Under the pieces are notes generated by a model. The model was not told where the DNA came from and ran no database searches. It was given only the letters and a program-made list of their open reading frames with translations. A DNA stretch of 64,000 bases from Panorpa germanica (taxonomy: Eukaryota; Arthropoda; Insecta; Mecoptera; Panorpidae): assembly GCA_963678705.1 (NCBI GenBank), contig CAVMBN010000098.1:88465-152464 (forward strand). Direction: 5' to 3'. Numbering within the stretch: the first letter of the stretch is position 1; each line of letters starts with the position of its first letter. This document shows positions 53,107-63,500 of the stretch, piece by piece. The translations under genes and the position numbers were made by a program.

Positions 53107-56100
53107 CCGACAGATCGTGCGTAAAAGAAGGCCACGGTCTAAAAGTTCAGCAAGTCCTTCATGATACCAACTTATACCCTTCCAGGTACGAAAATAAACA
53201 GTGGACAATATTTATACGAGTACAGGGCAGAGATTGCGAGTGCCTAATAGACTCAGGGGCAGGGGTCAGTCTGATTAAGAGTGAATTTGTACAGACGCAT
53301 GAAATAGTAGATTCCGACATAAATCTTAAAGACGCACAAGGTAAAACAATGTCGACGTTAGGCAAATCAAAACTTGATCTAAATATATTCGGGGAAAAGG
53401 GAAGTTTCGAGTTCCATATTTGCGACACTATAGGTTGGCCAAGCATATTGGAGTTGGACTTTCTGAAAAAGTTTAATATAACCATTAATTTTGGAAGAGC
53501 GTGGATATTCCACCGAGAAAATTTGTTCGACCTAAACTGTAGTCGGACATTACATTATCCTAGGGGTGAACTAGATATAGGTCAATTAGTTACGCAACAA
53601 ATCCACAATATTTTTAATAAGGCGAAAAGAGGAGTAGGGTTTATTGTATCAAAGGCGTCAGTACCTAGACACAAGTACACAGGTGCGCCACCGGTCGACA
53701 AAACCGGATCCCAACCAAATTTGGAAGTACATATAGAAAAACCACAAAATAGCGAAACCACGCTAACCAAATTAGGCGAGGCCAGTATCGCAGACGCAGT
53801 AGAGAACCCGAGTGCATTGCTCAAGCTAAAGCCAGAATCGTACGAAGGATTTATGAATTGGAAACTCTCGGGTTGTCCCAAAAGGGAAAAATGCTGCCAA
53901 ATAAACGAAATGAAGAGCGAAGCCATTAAGTTGTCGAATAAGTATACCATCGCCTTCGGAGTAGGAGAATTATTCGCCAAAAATAAATTCGGCGATAGGT
54001 ATGACGGTTTGATACACAAAAAGAGCACTAAAAACCAATTAGCAAAGTTGTCAATCATTAAGACGAATGATAAGTATATATATGGTATGGGGTCTAGGGC
54101 ACAAGCACCTGGAAAAATAACTTATCGCGAATTATACGACATGTTGGACGATATGAAAGAGCATATTGTCGAAAATAAAATAAAGTATTTAGCACTCCCA
54201 CGCATTGGAAACGGGTCATGCAGGTTAAAGGATGAAGCAATTCGTAGAATGATAGAGTATGTTTTCGCCAAGGTCAACATCAAGATCTGCATATACGATA
54301 GCAGGACCGAAATGCCGGAAGTAGAGAAAGCACTAAACATCGTCGAAGAAGACCGTACCACACCAACGATACAAGTCAGTAGCCTGAGGGGCACTATGGA
54401 TCACAAAGTTGAAGATGACGAGAAAACAAAAATAAAATCAAACGCATCGGTCTGGGATTCGACTAAGTGGGCAAATTTACAAACAAAACTAGTGGAAAGA
54501 ATACACAATAGTGAAACAGGGAGAACTGAAGTAGGATATTACAAAGACAGGGGTGAAACAGAGAAGAAAAATGACCGCTCATACATACGACTAAAATACG
54601 CGGAGGAAATACCTGCAAGAAGCAGTGTTAACGTATGGGCAACACAGAAATTAATTACAGATGGAGACATTATAATCGAGACGGATATAACGCACTTAAA
54701 TAATATATTAGTAGCTAGAAGTTTGAATACGGTTCGCAATAATGATCTTATAATACGGATTACGAATGTATCCAGTAAAACCATAAATTTAAATAAAAAT
54801 ACGTTAATGGCACGCGCAGAAGCACACACTGACAGCTACACAGCTATTGAAAGAGACCTAACTCAGCACTTGCTGAGTAAAAGAGACACCGATCGACGAG
54901 TATCAAGTGTTAACAAACAACCCATAAACGAGATATGTTCGATCTCACTACCGGAAGTTAATACATCAGCATTATCAAAACAGGAGCAAGCTGCTCTAAC
55001 AGAAATAATGAGGCAATGCTGAGAGCCTGGCAGAATAAATGGACCACAAATATCCCTTAGTAAAGACATCATAAATAAAATAGATGTATCACATTTGGAT
55101 AGGGATGACAAGTTGAAAGTCGAACAGATGATAATCGAGTATAGTGACATATTTGCTGATAAAACCAAACCGTTATCGACCACAACATTAGTCGAACATA
55201 AAATAATCGTGGAAGATGAAACACCCATTTGTAAACCCCCATATCGTGTGCCGTACGCACAGCTGGAATTTTTGAAAACAGAATTAGACCAAATGCTAGC
55301 TCAAGATATTATTGAACCAAGTCAATCACCTTGGGGGTTTCTAGTAGTATTAGTAGAAAAGAAAAGTCAGGATGGCACGAAACAATACCGCATTTGTATA
55401 GACTACCGAGCCTTAAATAAAATAACAAAAAAGGACTATTTCCCACTTCCTATTTTAACAGACACACTTGACCAGTTGGGAAGTTCAAACTGGTATACAA
55501 CTTTAGATTTGTTCAGCGGATATTTCCAGGTGGGGATGGCAGCGGAAAGCCGACAATATACCGCTTTTAACACACCAAACTGCAGATATTAATTTAAGAA
55601 AATGCCAATGGGGCTAGCTTCGTCGTCATACACGTTCCAAAGATTAATGAATCTGGCGTTATCCGGACTGACAGGGATATCGTGTTTAGTATACCTGGAC
55701 GATATCATTATATTCAGTAAAGGGGACATAGATGTCCATATCGCACACATAAAGGAGGTATTCGACAGACTACGAAAGGCGAATCTATCTTTGAAAGCTT
55801 CGAAATGCAAAATTGCACACCCGGAGGTACAATATCTAGGCCACATTATAAACGAAGCGGGCATTAGGGCAAATCCAGATAAAATAGAGGCAGTAGTCAA
55901 ATTCCCACAACCGAAGAATGTCAAAGAAGTTAGAGGGTTCTTGGGCTTAACAGGATTTTATAGACGGTTAATTAAAAATTATTCTACAATCGCAAAACCG
56001 TTAACAGCACTGACCCATAAGGACGAACCATTTATATGGGGGGCGGAACAAGAACGAGGATTCCAGACGCTTAAAAACGAACTGATAAAAGAACCAATTT

Positions 56101-57835
56101 TGAAGCATCCCGATTTTAGTAAAGAATTTGTGGTAACAGTGGACGCCTCCGGGGTCGCAGTTGGGGCCGTATTGAGTCAAGAATATAAGAGAATTCAACA
56201 CCCTATCGCGTACGCAAGTAGACAGTTGATACAGGCGGAGCGGAACTACAGTGTGACAGAGCAGGAGTGTTTAGCAGTCATATGGGCTATCCAGAAGTTC
56301 AGACAATACTTATATGGGAAAAAATTTACGATATACACGGATCACAGGGCGTTAGTGTGGCTCATGAATATAAAAGATCCACACAAAAGTAGGCTGGCGA
56401 GATGGAGTTTGACGTTAGCTGATTATGACTTCGAAATAGTTCATAAACCCGGAGCTCAAAATCAAAATGCCGACGCTTTATCAAGGGTCCTAATTAATAA
56501 CGTAACAAATAAAAGGGCGGAAGAAGAAGAGCCTATATGGGATTTTTCATACATACGTACTGAACAAAGAAGAGACCCGAATATTCAATCGCTGATAGAT
56601 AAAGTCAATAACAACGAAACCAGAGAATATTTATTGGACACCAGGGGTGTGTTTATGAAACAGCCGGGAAAAATAGACACGAACGGATTGTAGCACCGAG
56701 GTCGATGATACCTAAAATATTATTAACCTATCACGACTTACCTATCTCCGGCCATGGTGGCGGAGATAGAACAAAAGACAGAATAAATAGAGCGTTTGTA
56801 TGGGAAGGTATGGGAAAAGAAATCAAAAAATATTGCGAGGAGTGTGTGTCGTGTCAACAAAAGAAGACGAACCCGCATTTGCGAAAAGGGCCATTACAGC
56901 GCTTTCAGGTATGGTCCGAACCCGGACAAATGACTCACATAGATATAGTAGGACCTTTGCCTCAGGGATCCCGAGGCTCACGGTACATACTAACATACCA
57001 GGATGCGTTTACACGGTATTTAACGGCGGTACCATTATTAGACCAGTCTGCAGAAACAGTGGCACGCGCGTTCGTCGAAAATATAATTTGTGTACAGGGG
57101 ATACCGCAAAGAATACTGTCCGACAGGGGCAGTAATTTCATGTCGGAAGTTTTCAAAAAGGTGTGCGAGAGGCTAGGGATTAAAAAACTGGGCACAACAG
57201 CTTATAGGCCTAATTGCAACGGGATAGTTGAGAGAAGCCACCGAACAATAAAAACATATCTGTCACACTATATAGAGAAAGATACCGCGGAGTGGGAAGA
57301 CCACTTACCACTAGCTATATTCGCCTATAATACGTCGGTACACTCGGCGATTAAAGAAACACCTTTCTTTTTAAACTATGGCAGGGACGCGATACTACCA
57401 TTGGAAGAAATCACCAGGCCCAGTAAACCGTGTTATAATTTAGAGACAAATTATGCAGAACAGGTACTGCGTAGGCTAAAACTGGCTTACAAATTGTGTA
57501 AGGAACTAACGGAAATCGCCAGGGAAAAACAGGAGAAGCAGTACAACAAAAAAACAAAGCCCGTTAGTATCAAAATGGGTGATGTGGTATTGTTAAAAGA
57601 AGTTGCGTTAAAATCCGGCCAAACAAGAAAGTTAAGTAAACCCTGGGTTGGTCCGTACAGGGTGATGGATATGATCACTAAAGTGACGGCTATAATCAAA
57701 GAGATATATGGAACTAAAGTGCAGACCGTACATGTAGATCGTCTGAAGTTATTCAAAGGGGACTATAGTAGAATGCAGGGAAAGGAGAACCTCAATCCAG
57801 AAGAAAGCGAAACGGAAGAGATCCCGATTGCATAA
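53106..57835 (+). pseudogene. Pol polyprotein, broken by several lesions
   Basis: Protease LIDSGAGVSLI near 53244; macrodomain about 53935-54305; RT about 55220-55770 (YLDDIIIF catalytic box near 55700); RNase H about 56120-56500 (TVDASG, E in TEQECLAV, TDHRAL, NADALSR); integrase from 56700 with a zinc finger (H-x-H near 56732, C-x2-C near 56845) and D, D, E in DIVGPL, LSDRGSNF, GIVERSH. Lesions: UGA at 55020-55022 (possibly a CGA transition), UAA at 55590-55592 where relatives have glutamate in the Y-E-F-K block, and a frameshift near 56685-56700. The stop at 57833-57835 may be a fourth, as the frame stays open after it to 58093. No intact polyprotein can be made. Confidence 0.9.
53935..54305 (+). 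other. TARG1-like macrodomain inside pol
   Basis: Lies between protease and RT. Landmarks: FGVGELFAKNKFG at the start, KYIYGMGSRAQAPGKITYREL in the middle, YLALPRIGNGSCRL and IKICIYDS at the end. The PRIG-x-G loop and the order of blocks match the TARG1/OARD1 (ADP-ribosyl-glutamate hydrolase) branch of macrodomains. The position after the PRIG-x-G loop that is aspartate in TARG1 seems to be cysteine here, and the TARG1 catalytic lysine has no clear partner, so it may bind rather than cleave ADP-ribose. Alignment is from memory. Confidence 0.7.
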
Positions 57836-58093
57836 CGCGCTCTCGGAAATAGGGGTAGCCCGATTCGCGGTACCGAAGAGATCAGCCAAGAGAGTATGTT
57901 ACAGACAGGCCCAGACAGTGACACAGAGTCCAGCGAAGCAGACAGCGAATCCGAACAATCGGACGGAACGGATGAGGAGAACGAGTCGGTAAACCCACAG
58001 GTCAGTCCCGCGAATGGGAGCTCAGAGGAATATAGACATAGTTATAACACAAGGAGTAAAGGCAAAGTGCCCGACGAGCCCTGGATAAGATAA
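57836..58093 (+). other. Acidic tail frame after pol
   Basis: In frame with the integrase after the TAA at 57833-57835. Encodes an acidic serine-rich stretch (DSDTESSEADSESEQSD) ending YNTRSKGKVP, a motif common at the C-terminus of gypsy pol. It may be the original pol tail beyond a nonsense change, or a separate short frame from the ATG at 57896. Confidence 0.5.
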
Positions 58094-58397
58094 AGCAATA
58101 TTTAGAAAAAAAAGGATAGTCAAAACCAGGAAAAAAAAAATGACAGTATTTGGATGTCAACTGCTGGAGGGGAAAGGAAGGTAACGGACGCCATACCTCC
58201 CCCGGGGAGGTAGGCAAAAGGCACACATACCGTTCCAATAGTGGGATATGTAAATATTGTTTATGTGAAGAATAGGGTGAGCATGATGTTAGATTTAGAA
58301 AAGAAAATTAAGAAACAAGGTACGCAACAACTTTGGATCGGTTCGCGAATATAAAATAGAAAAAAAATAGGTTTATAAAAACCGTATGTTTTTTCTT
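58094..58397. other. Untranslated region before 3' LTR
   Basis: About 300 bases between the last frame and the polypurine tract; no gene seen. Confidence 0.6.
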
Positions 58398-58408
58398 AAG
58401 AAGGAGAG
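58398..58408 (+). promoter_or_regulatory. Polypurine tract
   Basis: AAGAAGGAGAG, four bases before the 3' LTR; plus-strand primer site. Confidence 0.75.
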
Positions 58409-58412
58409 TATT

Positions 58413-59106
58413 TGTAACCATCCGAAGCCACTGGTCTGTCAGCAGGATGAATTAAACTATAACCGTCCAAGGTCAATTGAAAGAAATGTAATTGTGTTTT
58501 GACAACAATGGATAGGAATGTAACCAGCTCTCGAGGCTCCAGCAAACGAACAGTTTTTATATAGAGAATTCAAGCAACAACAGCTCTGGGAGGAACATCG
58601 AGTTATTTTGTTGAATACGATTGGTATTAGTTAATTGATATACATAGAATAATATTTAAATATTTAATAAAATATTTAGCATCCGTCTTAATTAAGAAAA
58701 ATACGAATGTAATCAAGTGTTTAGAGAAATAAATAAAACGAATAAATTACGTATTTTAACAAAAAAAAGTGTTTAATTGAGTGATTAGTAACTTACATTA
58801 GTAAGTGATCAAAGGTATTCTACAGAGTGTAATTGTGCAATCCTAAAGAAATAAATAAGTAGACAAATAAGATAAAATTGTGGAAGGGAAAACTCGTGTT
58901 TTATTTAGAAAGTTGGGTGGAATAAACTGGGTAAATTTATATAGTGATTAACTAAGTGATAGCTGTTTCCTCACAGCTAGGCGGGCAATCATAGCAGAGA
59001 CGCAAGAGAGACAAGAAAAGGCTGGTAACATAAACTATTTGAGCGAACCTCGAACTTGTTAGTAAGCGAGATCCTCTCACTCCGTAACGCACTAGGGGGG
59101 GTCACA
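58413..59106 (+). repeat. 3' LTR
   Basis: 694 bp, begins TGTAACC and ends GGTCACA; 1.9% divergent from the 5' LTR by hand count. Followed by the target duplication CAAA. Confidence 0.95.
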
Positions 59107-59883
59107 CAAATTAATAAGAATTTACCTGAAATATCACGAAAGTATCAGTAAATATACACGGGTATGTTTAAACGAAAATTTACAACGACCGCCTGCGTCT
59201 GTTGTCATTTGAACTAACTAAAGTGCAACAAACAATAACTACTACAATAAAATATCATGTTATTGTATCAGGGTAACATACAAGGGTATATTAAATATTT
59301 AAAAATGCAATAGTGTTTTCTCATGAACCATAATAGATAAAATATTTAAATTAAAAAAATTGGTATTAAAATATATTTTCTATATAATCCAGTAAATTAT
59401 TTTTGTTAAAAGGTCATTGAACATGAGGTAGCAACATTAAATTCATTGAATAAAAAATTTTCTCCGTTTAAAAGAAACCGTTTGTTTTCTGTTTAGTTGA
59501 CGTGTTGACAGGTGAAAGATAGAAAGTTGAAATTTTTTTAGTGTATAAGACAGACGACTGTCCTTTATATAATCCAGTGGTTCATTTTTGTTCATTGGAA
59601 AAGTCATTGGATTAGAGAGGTAGAGCAATTCTATGCAACCTTTAAATAAGAGAAGTTAGAAAAAATAGTGTATACATTTCATTGCAACATCCTAATTAAT
59701 AGAAGTACTCTAAATAAATAGAGGTTACAACATATAGTATCTTAAAGGCACCTCTATATAATAGAGGTTTCGTCTTATAATTTATAAATTTATTTGTAAC
59801 CTCTAAATTGTTAGCCTCTATATAATCCACTTATTTATTTTTGTTAAAAGGTCATTGGACAATAGGGAACAACGTTGAATTGA
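59107..59883. repeat. Direct repeat block, copy 1
   Basis: 59111 to about 59808 matches 62769 to about 63455 at high identity. Before the LTR element landed this copy continued leftward into 50995-51036. It contains a sub-repeat (TATATAATCCA ... TTGTTAAAAGGTCATT) near 59390, 59570 and 59820 and several AGAGGTT/AACCTCT motifs in both orientations. Possibly the 3' part of another Helitron, since a Helitron 5' end follows at once. No gene. Confidence 0.85.
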
Positions 59884-60411
59884 TCTACTATATAAAAATA
59901 AGTCGGGTTTTCCTTCCTGACGTTATAACTCCAGAACGCACGAACTGATTTCCTCGGTTTTGCATTCGTTGGAAAGGTCTCGGGCTCCGTAAGGTTTATA
60001 GCAAAGAAAATTCAGGAATTCAGGTAAAATTTCAACAGAAAAGCGGGAAAATCTTTTTTCACATACAGCGCCTTCTCTGATACATAGCATAGATACAAAC
60101 CAATATTTTAAGTAGATGGCGCCGGTGCGTGGTACATTGTTTGACAGCTACTCATTGTTCTCTGCATAGTTAATTTCATGTGACAAACCGGTATTGTGTT
60201 CACTGTAAAATTGTGAAAAAAAAAGTTAAAAAAATAAGTTATTCGTTTCCTAACATTTCAATTGGAAACCATCAAATCAATCACGTGTATTTTGCAAATT
60301 TTTATTTAATTTCAACAGCAGGCATTTGTTTTAAAGGTGGTAAGTTAAACTGTGTAAATTATGTGGATCGTGCATTTCAAGTTACATTCACCACTCTGTC
60401 CATAGTCCAAA
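59884..60411 (+). other. Helitron 5' region, no gene
   Basis: About 530 bases from the TC terminus to the first coding trace. Short frames are not supported; the region probably holds the Helitron promoter. Confidence 0.6.
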
Positions 60412-61260
60412 ATGCCTAGAGGACGACGTGCGAACATCGGCCGCCGCCCAAGACATGCAAGCCAGCAACAAGTGTATTCACAGAACTTAAGCGAAGAAAG
60501 ACAAAATATAATAAGAGAAAATGCCTGATTGAGACAACGCGTGAGCACACGAAGATCATTGGCATCATACAATCGCTTGGCATTTTAATATGATCCCACT
60601 GCGAACTACAGTGATGATGAAAATTTAGATATTGGACCAACGACGACTATATGCTGATATTGCAATGCGTTAAAGTTCAAAAGAGAAACGGCTGGATTGT
60701 GCTGCGCAAGTGGAAAAGTCAAACTGGATCCATTACTTACACCACCACAGCCACTGAAACCATTGTTCGATGGAAGTGATCCCGATTACAGCCATTTTCT
60801 TCAACACATCCTTGAATACAATAACTGCGTTCGCATGACTTCCTTTAGAGCTAATATCATTTAAAAAGGCGGCTTCATGCCGACTTGCAAGGTAAAAGAT
60901 ACAACACACATAACCAATCACTCACACCAACACAATGAATTGCAACACATAACAACTACATATACACCACACACTACACCATCACACGATCAGAAGTTAC
61001 ACCGTATTCTTCAACAAATGATTGTTTGCAATTACAGATACAAGGACAAATATATCATTTGCATGGTTCAATGGTGCCAACACCAGATGAACCGCATCAA
61101 TTTTTTGCAAATATATTTCATTTCGTCGATGGTGGATCAGCTGAATGTGCGGTGCAATATACAGGGAACACAACAGTTAAAGAGACGAATTATTGAACAG
61201 TTGCAAGCATTTTTTCACGCTAATAATGCTGTGGGTAATATGTTCAAAACAGCATTGTAA
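60412..61260 (+). pseudogene. Helitron protein N-terminal region (broken)
   Basis: Starts MPRGRRANIGRRPRH with the usual Helitron N-terminus; later traces include PTTTIC-YCNALKFKRETAGLCCASGK (zinc-finger-like cysteines) and a PPQPLKPLFDGSD block. Several in-frame stops (one near 60526) and frame changes. Around 60900-61030 is a CA-rich, G-poor stretch with no counterpart I know in the family, probably an insertion. The family sequence resumes near 61035. Confidence 0.75.
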
Positions 61261-61263
61261 CGA

Positions 61264-61535
61264 ATGCCATCGGATACGCACAAATTTGTTATAAGAGCGG
61301 ATTGTACCCCAACAGGTGAACATGTGCGAAGATTCAATGCACCCACCGTTAATGATGTTGCTGCAATTATTGTTGGCGATCCAACTAAATCGCGAGACAT
61401 TGTCGTTCACCGAAAAAGCAATATCATGCATCGTGTAAACGAGACACATCGTTTGTACGATGCGTTACAATATCCAATCATTTCTTGGCAAGTGCAAGAC
61501 GGATACGACATCACGTTGAAGATGGTCGATCCAAT
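61264..61535 (+). pseudogene. Helitron protein pre-Rep region
   Basis: An open segment with MPSDTHKFVIRAD, RRFNAPTVNDVAAIIVGD and THRLYDALQYP, all standard in the Helitron N-terminal domain before Rep. Cut by the SINE. Confidence 0.75.
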
Positions 61536-61549
61536 TACAGGTACAATAT

Positions 61550-61819
61550 ACGACACAGTGGGCAAGAGCATTGATGCTTGACGCCGACTGCTGTGTCTTC
61601 GGGTTCGATCCCCGGACCAGATATATATTTTCTGGGTTTGGTTATTATGAACTTATATTGATTATGGTCATACATATTCATACACTATTTAGGCAGTGGT
61701 GTAGACCACATATATGAGGCCACGACACCATAAATACTGCCAACATTGAAGGAGGTCGTCGGTGATAGGACTCAGCATCGAAAATAGGCCGACGTTAAAT
61801 AAAAAAAAAAAAAAAAAAA
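61550..61819 (+). mobile_element. tRNA-derived SINE
   Basis: 270 bp in the Helitron coding region. The head looks like a tRNA: A-box-like ACACAGTGGGC at about 61553 and B box GGTTCGATCCC near 61604, so RNA polymerase III transcription is expected. It ends in an A tract (about 61796-61819). A 14-bp duplication, TACAGGTACAATAT, flanks it at 61536-61549 and 61820-61833, the mark of L1-type target-primed insertion. Confidence 0.9.
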
Positions 61820-61934
61820 TACAGGTACAATATTCACACACTAATTATTGCTATTATTGCTATTATTGGTTTCCATTAACAATTCATTTAATTTTGCATG
61901 TTGAGGCGCATCAACGAATAAAAATCTAAGCGCA

Positions 61935-62734
61935 ATGAATTACTATGCGTATCGTATGATGATTCGTACACATAAGGAGAATGTCATTCTGAAGTGCCGT
62001 CGGCTATTCCAGCAATTCGCTGTCGACATGTATGTCAAAGTCGAGACCGAACGTTTAGCGTTCATCCGATTCAATCAGGCAAAGCTACGATCTGAGGACT
62101 ATATACACTTGCGTGATGCTATTCATTCAGATGGTGATGTTCAGAATATTGGACGTCTGACGATTCTTCCATCATCTTATATCGGAAGCCCACGACACAT
62201 GCACGAATACGCTCAAGACGCTATGACGTACGTGCGAAATTATGGAACTCCGGATTTATTTATTACGTTCACATGCAATCCGAAGTGGACGGAAATTGAA
62301 CGTGAGTTGGAACCGGGCCAAAAATGGATGTGCTTACTAAGTATCGAGTTTTTGGTGACACACGTTGTTATATGTACTCGGTGGAATGGCAGAAGCGTAG
62401 ACTACCGCATGCTCATATCCTAATTTGGTTGCTGAACAAATTACATTCAAATGAAGTGGATGACATCATATCAGCTGAAATTCCTGATCCAGTCACTGAT
62501 CCCCATCTACACGACACTGTGACGACACAGATGGTGCATGGACCGTGCGGTACATTAAATCCATTATCGCCTTGCATGGCTGATGGAAAGTGCACAAAAC
62601 TATATCATTGTTTTTCACATAAGCAGTTATACGTTGCGTGTTCACGAGTTGGGAAACCATCCGCTTTGTTTGTGTTAACGTCAGACCAAAAAACAAAAGA
62701 TGTGCGTTTAAATTTTTCAAATAAAGTACTATAA
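61935..62734 (+). pseudogene. Helitron Rep domain fused to helicase tail
   Basis: 61935-62315 has the Rep leader (MNYYAYRMMIR, GSPRHMHEYAQDAMTY, PDLFITFTCNPKW). After a small deletion and frameshift near 62316-62325 come MYSVEWQKR, LPHAHILIW (the HUH motif), EIPDPVTDP and GPCGTLNPLSPCMADGKCTK. Near 62617 it jumps to QLYVACSRVGKPSALFV, the C-terminus of the PIF1-like helicase. The catalytic tyrosines of Rep and nearly the whole helicase are gone. Confidence 0.8.
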
Positions 62735-62757
62735 ATTTTTCAAATAAAGTACTATAA
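62708..62757. repeat. Short tandem repeat at helicase end
   Basis: A ~24-bp unit (ATTTTTCAAATAAAGTACTATAAA) occurs twice across the stop of the Helitron remnant. Confidence 0.85.
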
Positions 62758-62767
62758 ATTTTTCTGC

Positions 62768-63500
62768 AAATTAATAAGAATTTACCTGAAGTATCACGAA
62801 AGTATCAGTGTAACATACACGGGTATGTTTAAACGAAGATTTACAACGACCGCCTGCGTCCGTTGTCATTTGAACTAACTACAGTGCAACAAACAATAAC
62901 TACTACAATAAAATATCATGTTATTGTATCAGGGTAACATACAAGAGTATATTTATTAATTAAAAATGCAGTAGTGTTTACTCATAAACTATAATAGATA
63001 AAATATTTAAATTAAAAAAGTAGGTAAAAAATATATTTTCTATATAATTCAGTAAATTATTTTTGTTAAAAGGTCATTGGACAAGAGGTAGCATCGTTAA
63101 ATTCATTGAATAAAAAATCCTCTCCGTTTAAAAGAAACCGTTTGTTTTCTGTTTAGTTGACTTGTTGACAGGTGAAAGATAGAAAGTTGAAATTTTTTTA
63201 GTGTATAAGACAGACTGTCCTATATATAATCCAGTGGTTCATTTTTGTTTAAAGGTCATTCGGGTAGAGAGGTAGAGCAATTTTATGGAACCTTTAAATA
63301 AAAGAGGTTAGAAGAAATGGTGTATACATTTTATTGCAACATCCTAATTAATAGAAGTACTCTAAATAAATAGAGGTTACAACATATAGTATTTTAAAGG
63401 CACCATTATATAATACATGTTTCGTCTTATAATTTATAAATTTATTTGTAACCTCTTTAAGTAGAGGTTAAAAAAAAAATGTAAAAACTAAATTTTTGGA
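62768..63500. repeat. Direct repeat block, copy 2
   Basis: Matches 59111-59808 over about 690 bp, then diverges after TTTGTAACCTCT. Its left edge includes the uninterrupted CTGCAAATTAATAAG, i.e. the empty target of the LTR element. It carries the same AGAGGTT motifs. No gene. Confidence 0.85.

Larger units (their letters stand above)
51037..59106 (+). mobile_element. Ty3/gypsy LTR retrotransposon with macrodomain
   Basis: 8,070 bp with 694-bp LTRs, 4-bp target duplication CAAA (51033-51036, 59107-59110), primer site, gag, pol (protease, macrodomain, RT, RNase H, integrase) and polypurine tract. The domain order RT-RNase H-integrase makes it Ty3/gypsy. No envelope gene. About 13 differences between the LTRs (1.9%) indicate some age, matching three or more lesions in pol. 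Confidence 0.95.
59884..62745 (+). mobile_element. Decayed, internally deleted Helitron
   Basis: The left end TCTACTATATAAAAATAAGT is the TC-type 5' terminus typical of insect Helitrons and follows an A. Coding remnants of the Rep/helicase protein run from 60412 to 62734 with stops, frameshifts, a SINE insertion and a large internal deletion. I cannot place the 3' CTRR end with confidence; the end given is just past the last coding trace. Confidence 0.75.

Noticed and set aside
53349-53351. ATG at 53349 as the start of pol
   Set aside because: The frame is open back to gag and the protease active site lies upstream, so frameshifting from gag is the likely entry.
55020-55022. UGA in pol as selenocysteine or programmed readthrough
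   Set aside because: Another in-frame stop and a frameshift follow within 1.7 kb, so decay is simpler.
55095-55592. Separate RT genes (55095-55592, 55602-56693)
   Set aside because: They are pieces of one pol frame split by a nonsense codon.
60877-61260. 127-codon frame rich in His and Thr
   Set aside because: It crosses a CA-rich insertion in the Helitron remnant; its end is the known Helitron sequence in a disturbed frame.
61604-61614. Functional tRNA gene from the B box
   Set aside because: No cloverleaf with paired acceptor arm; A tail and target duplications show a SINE.
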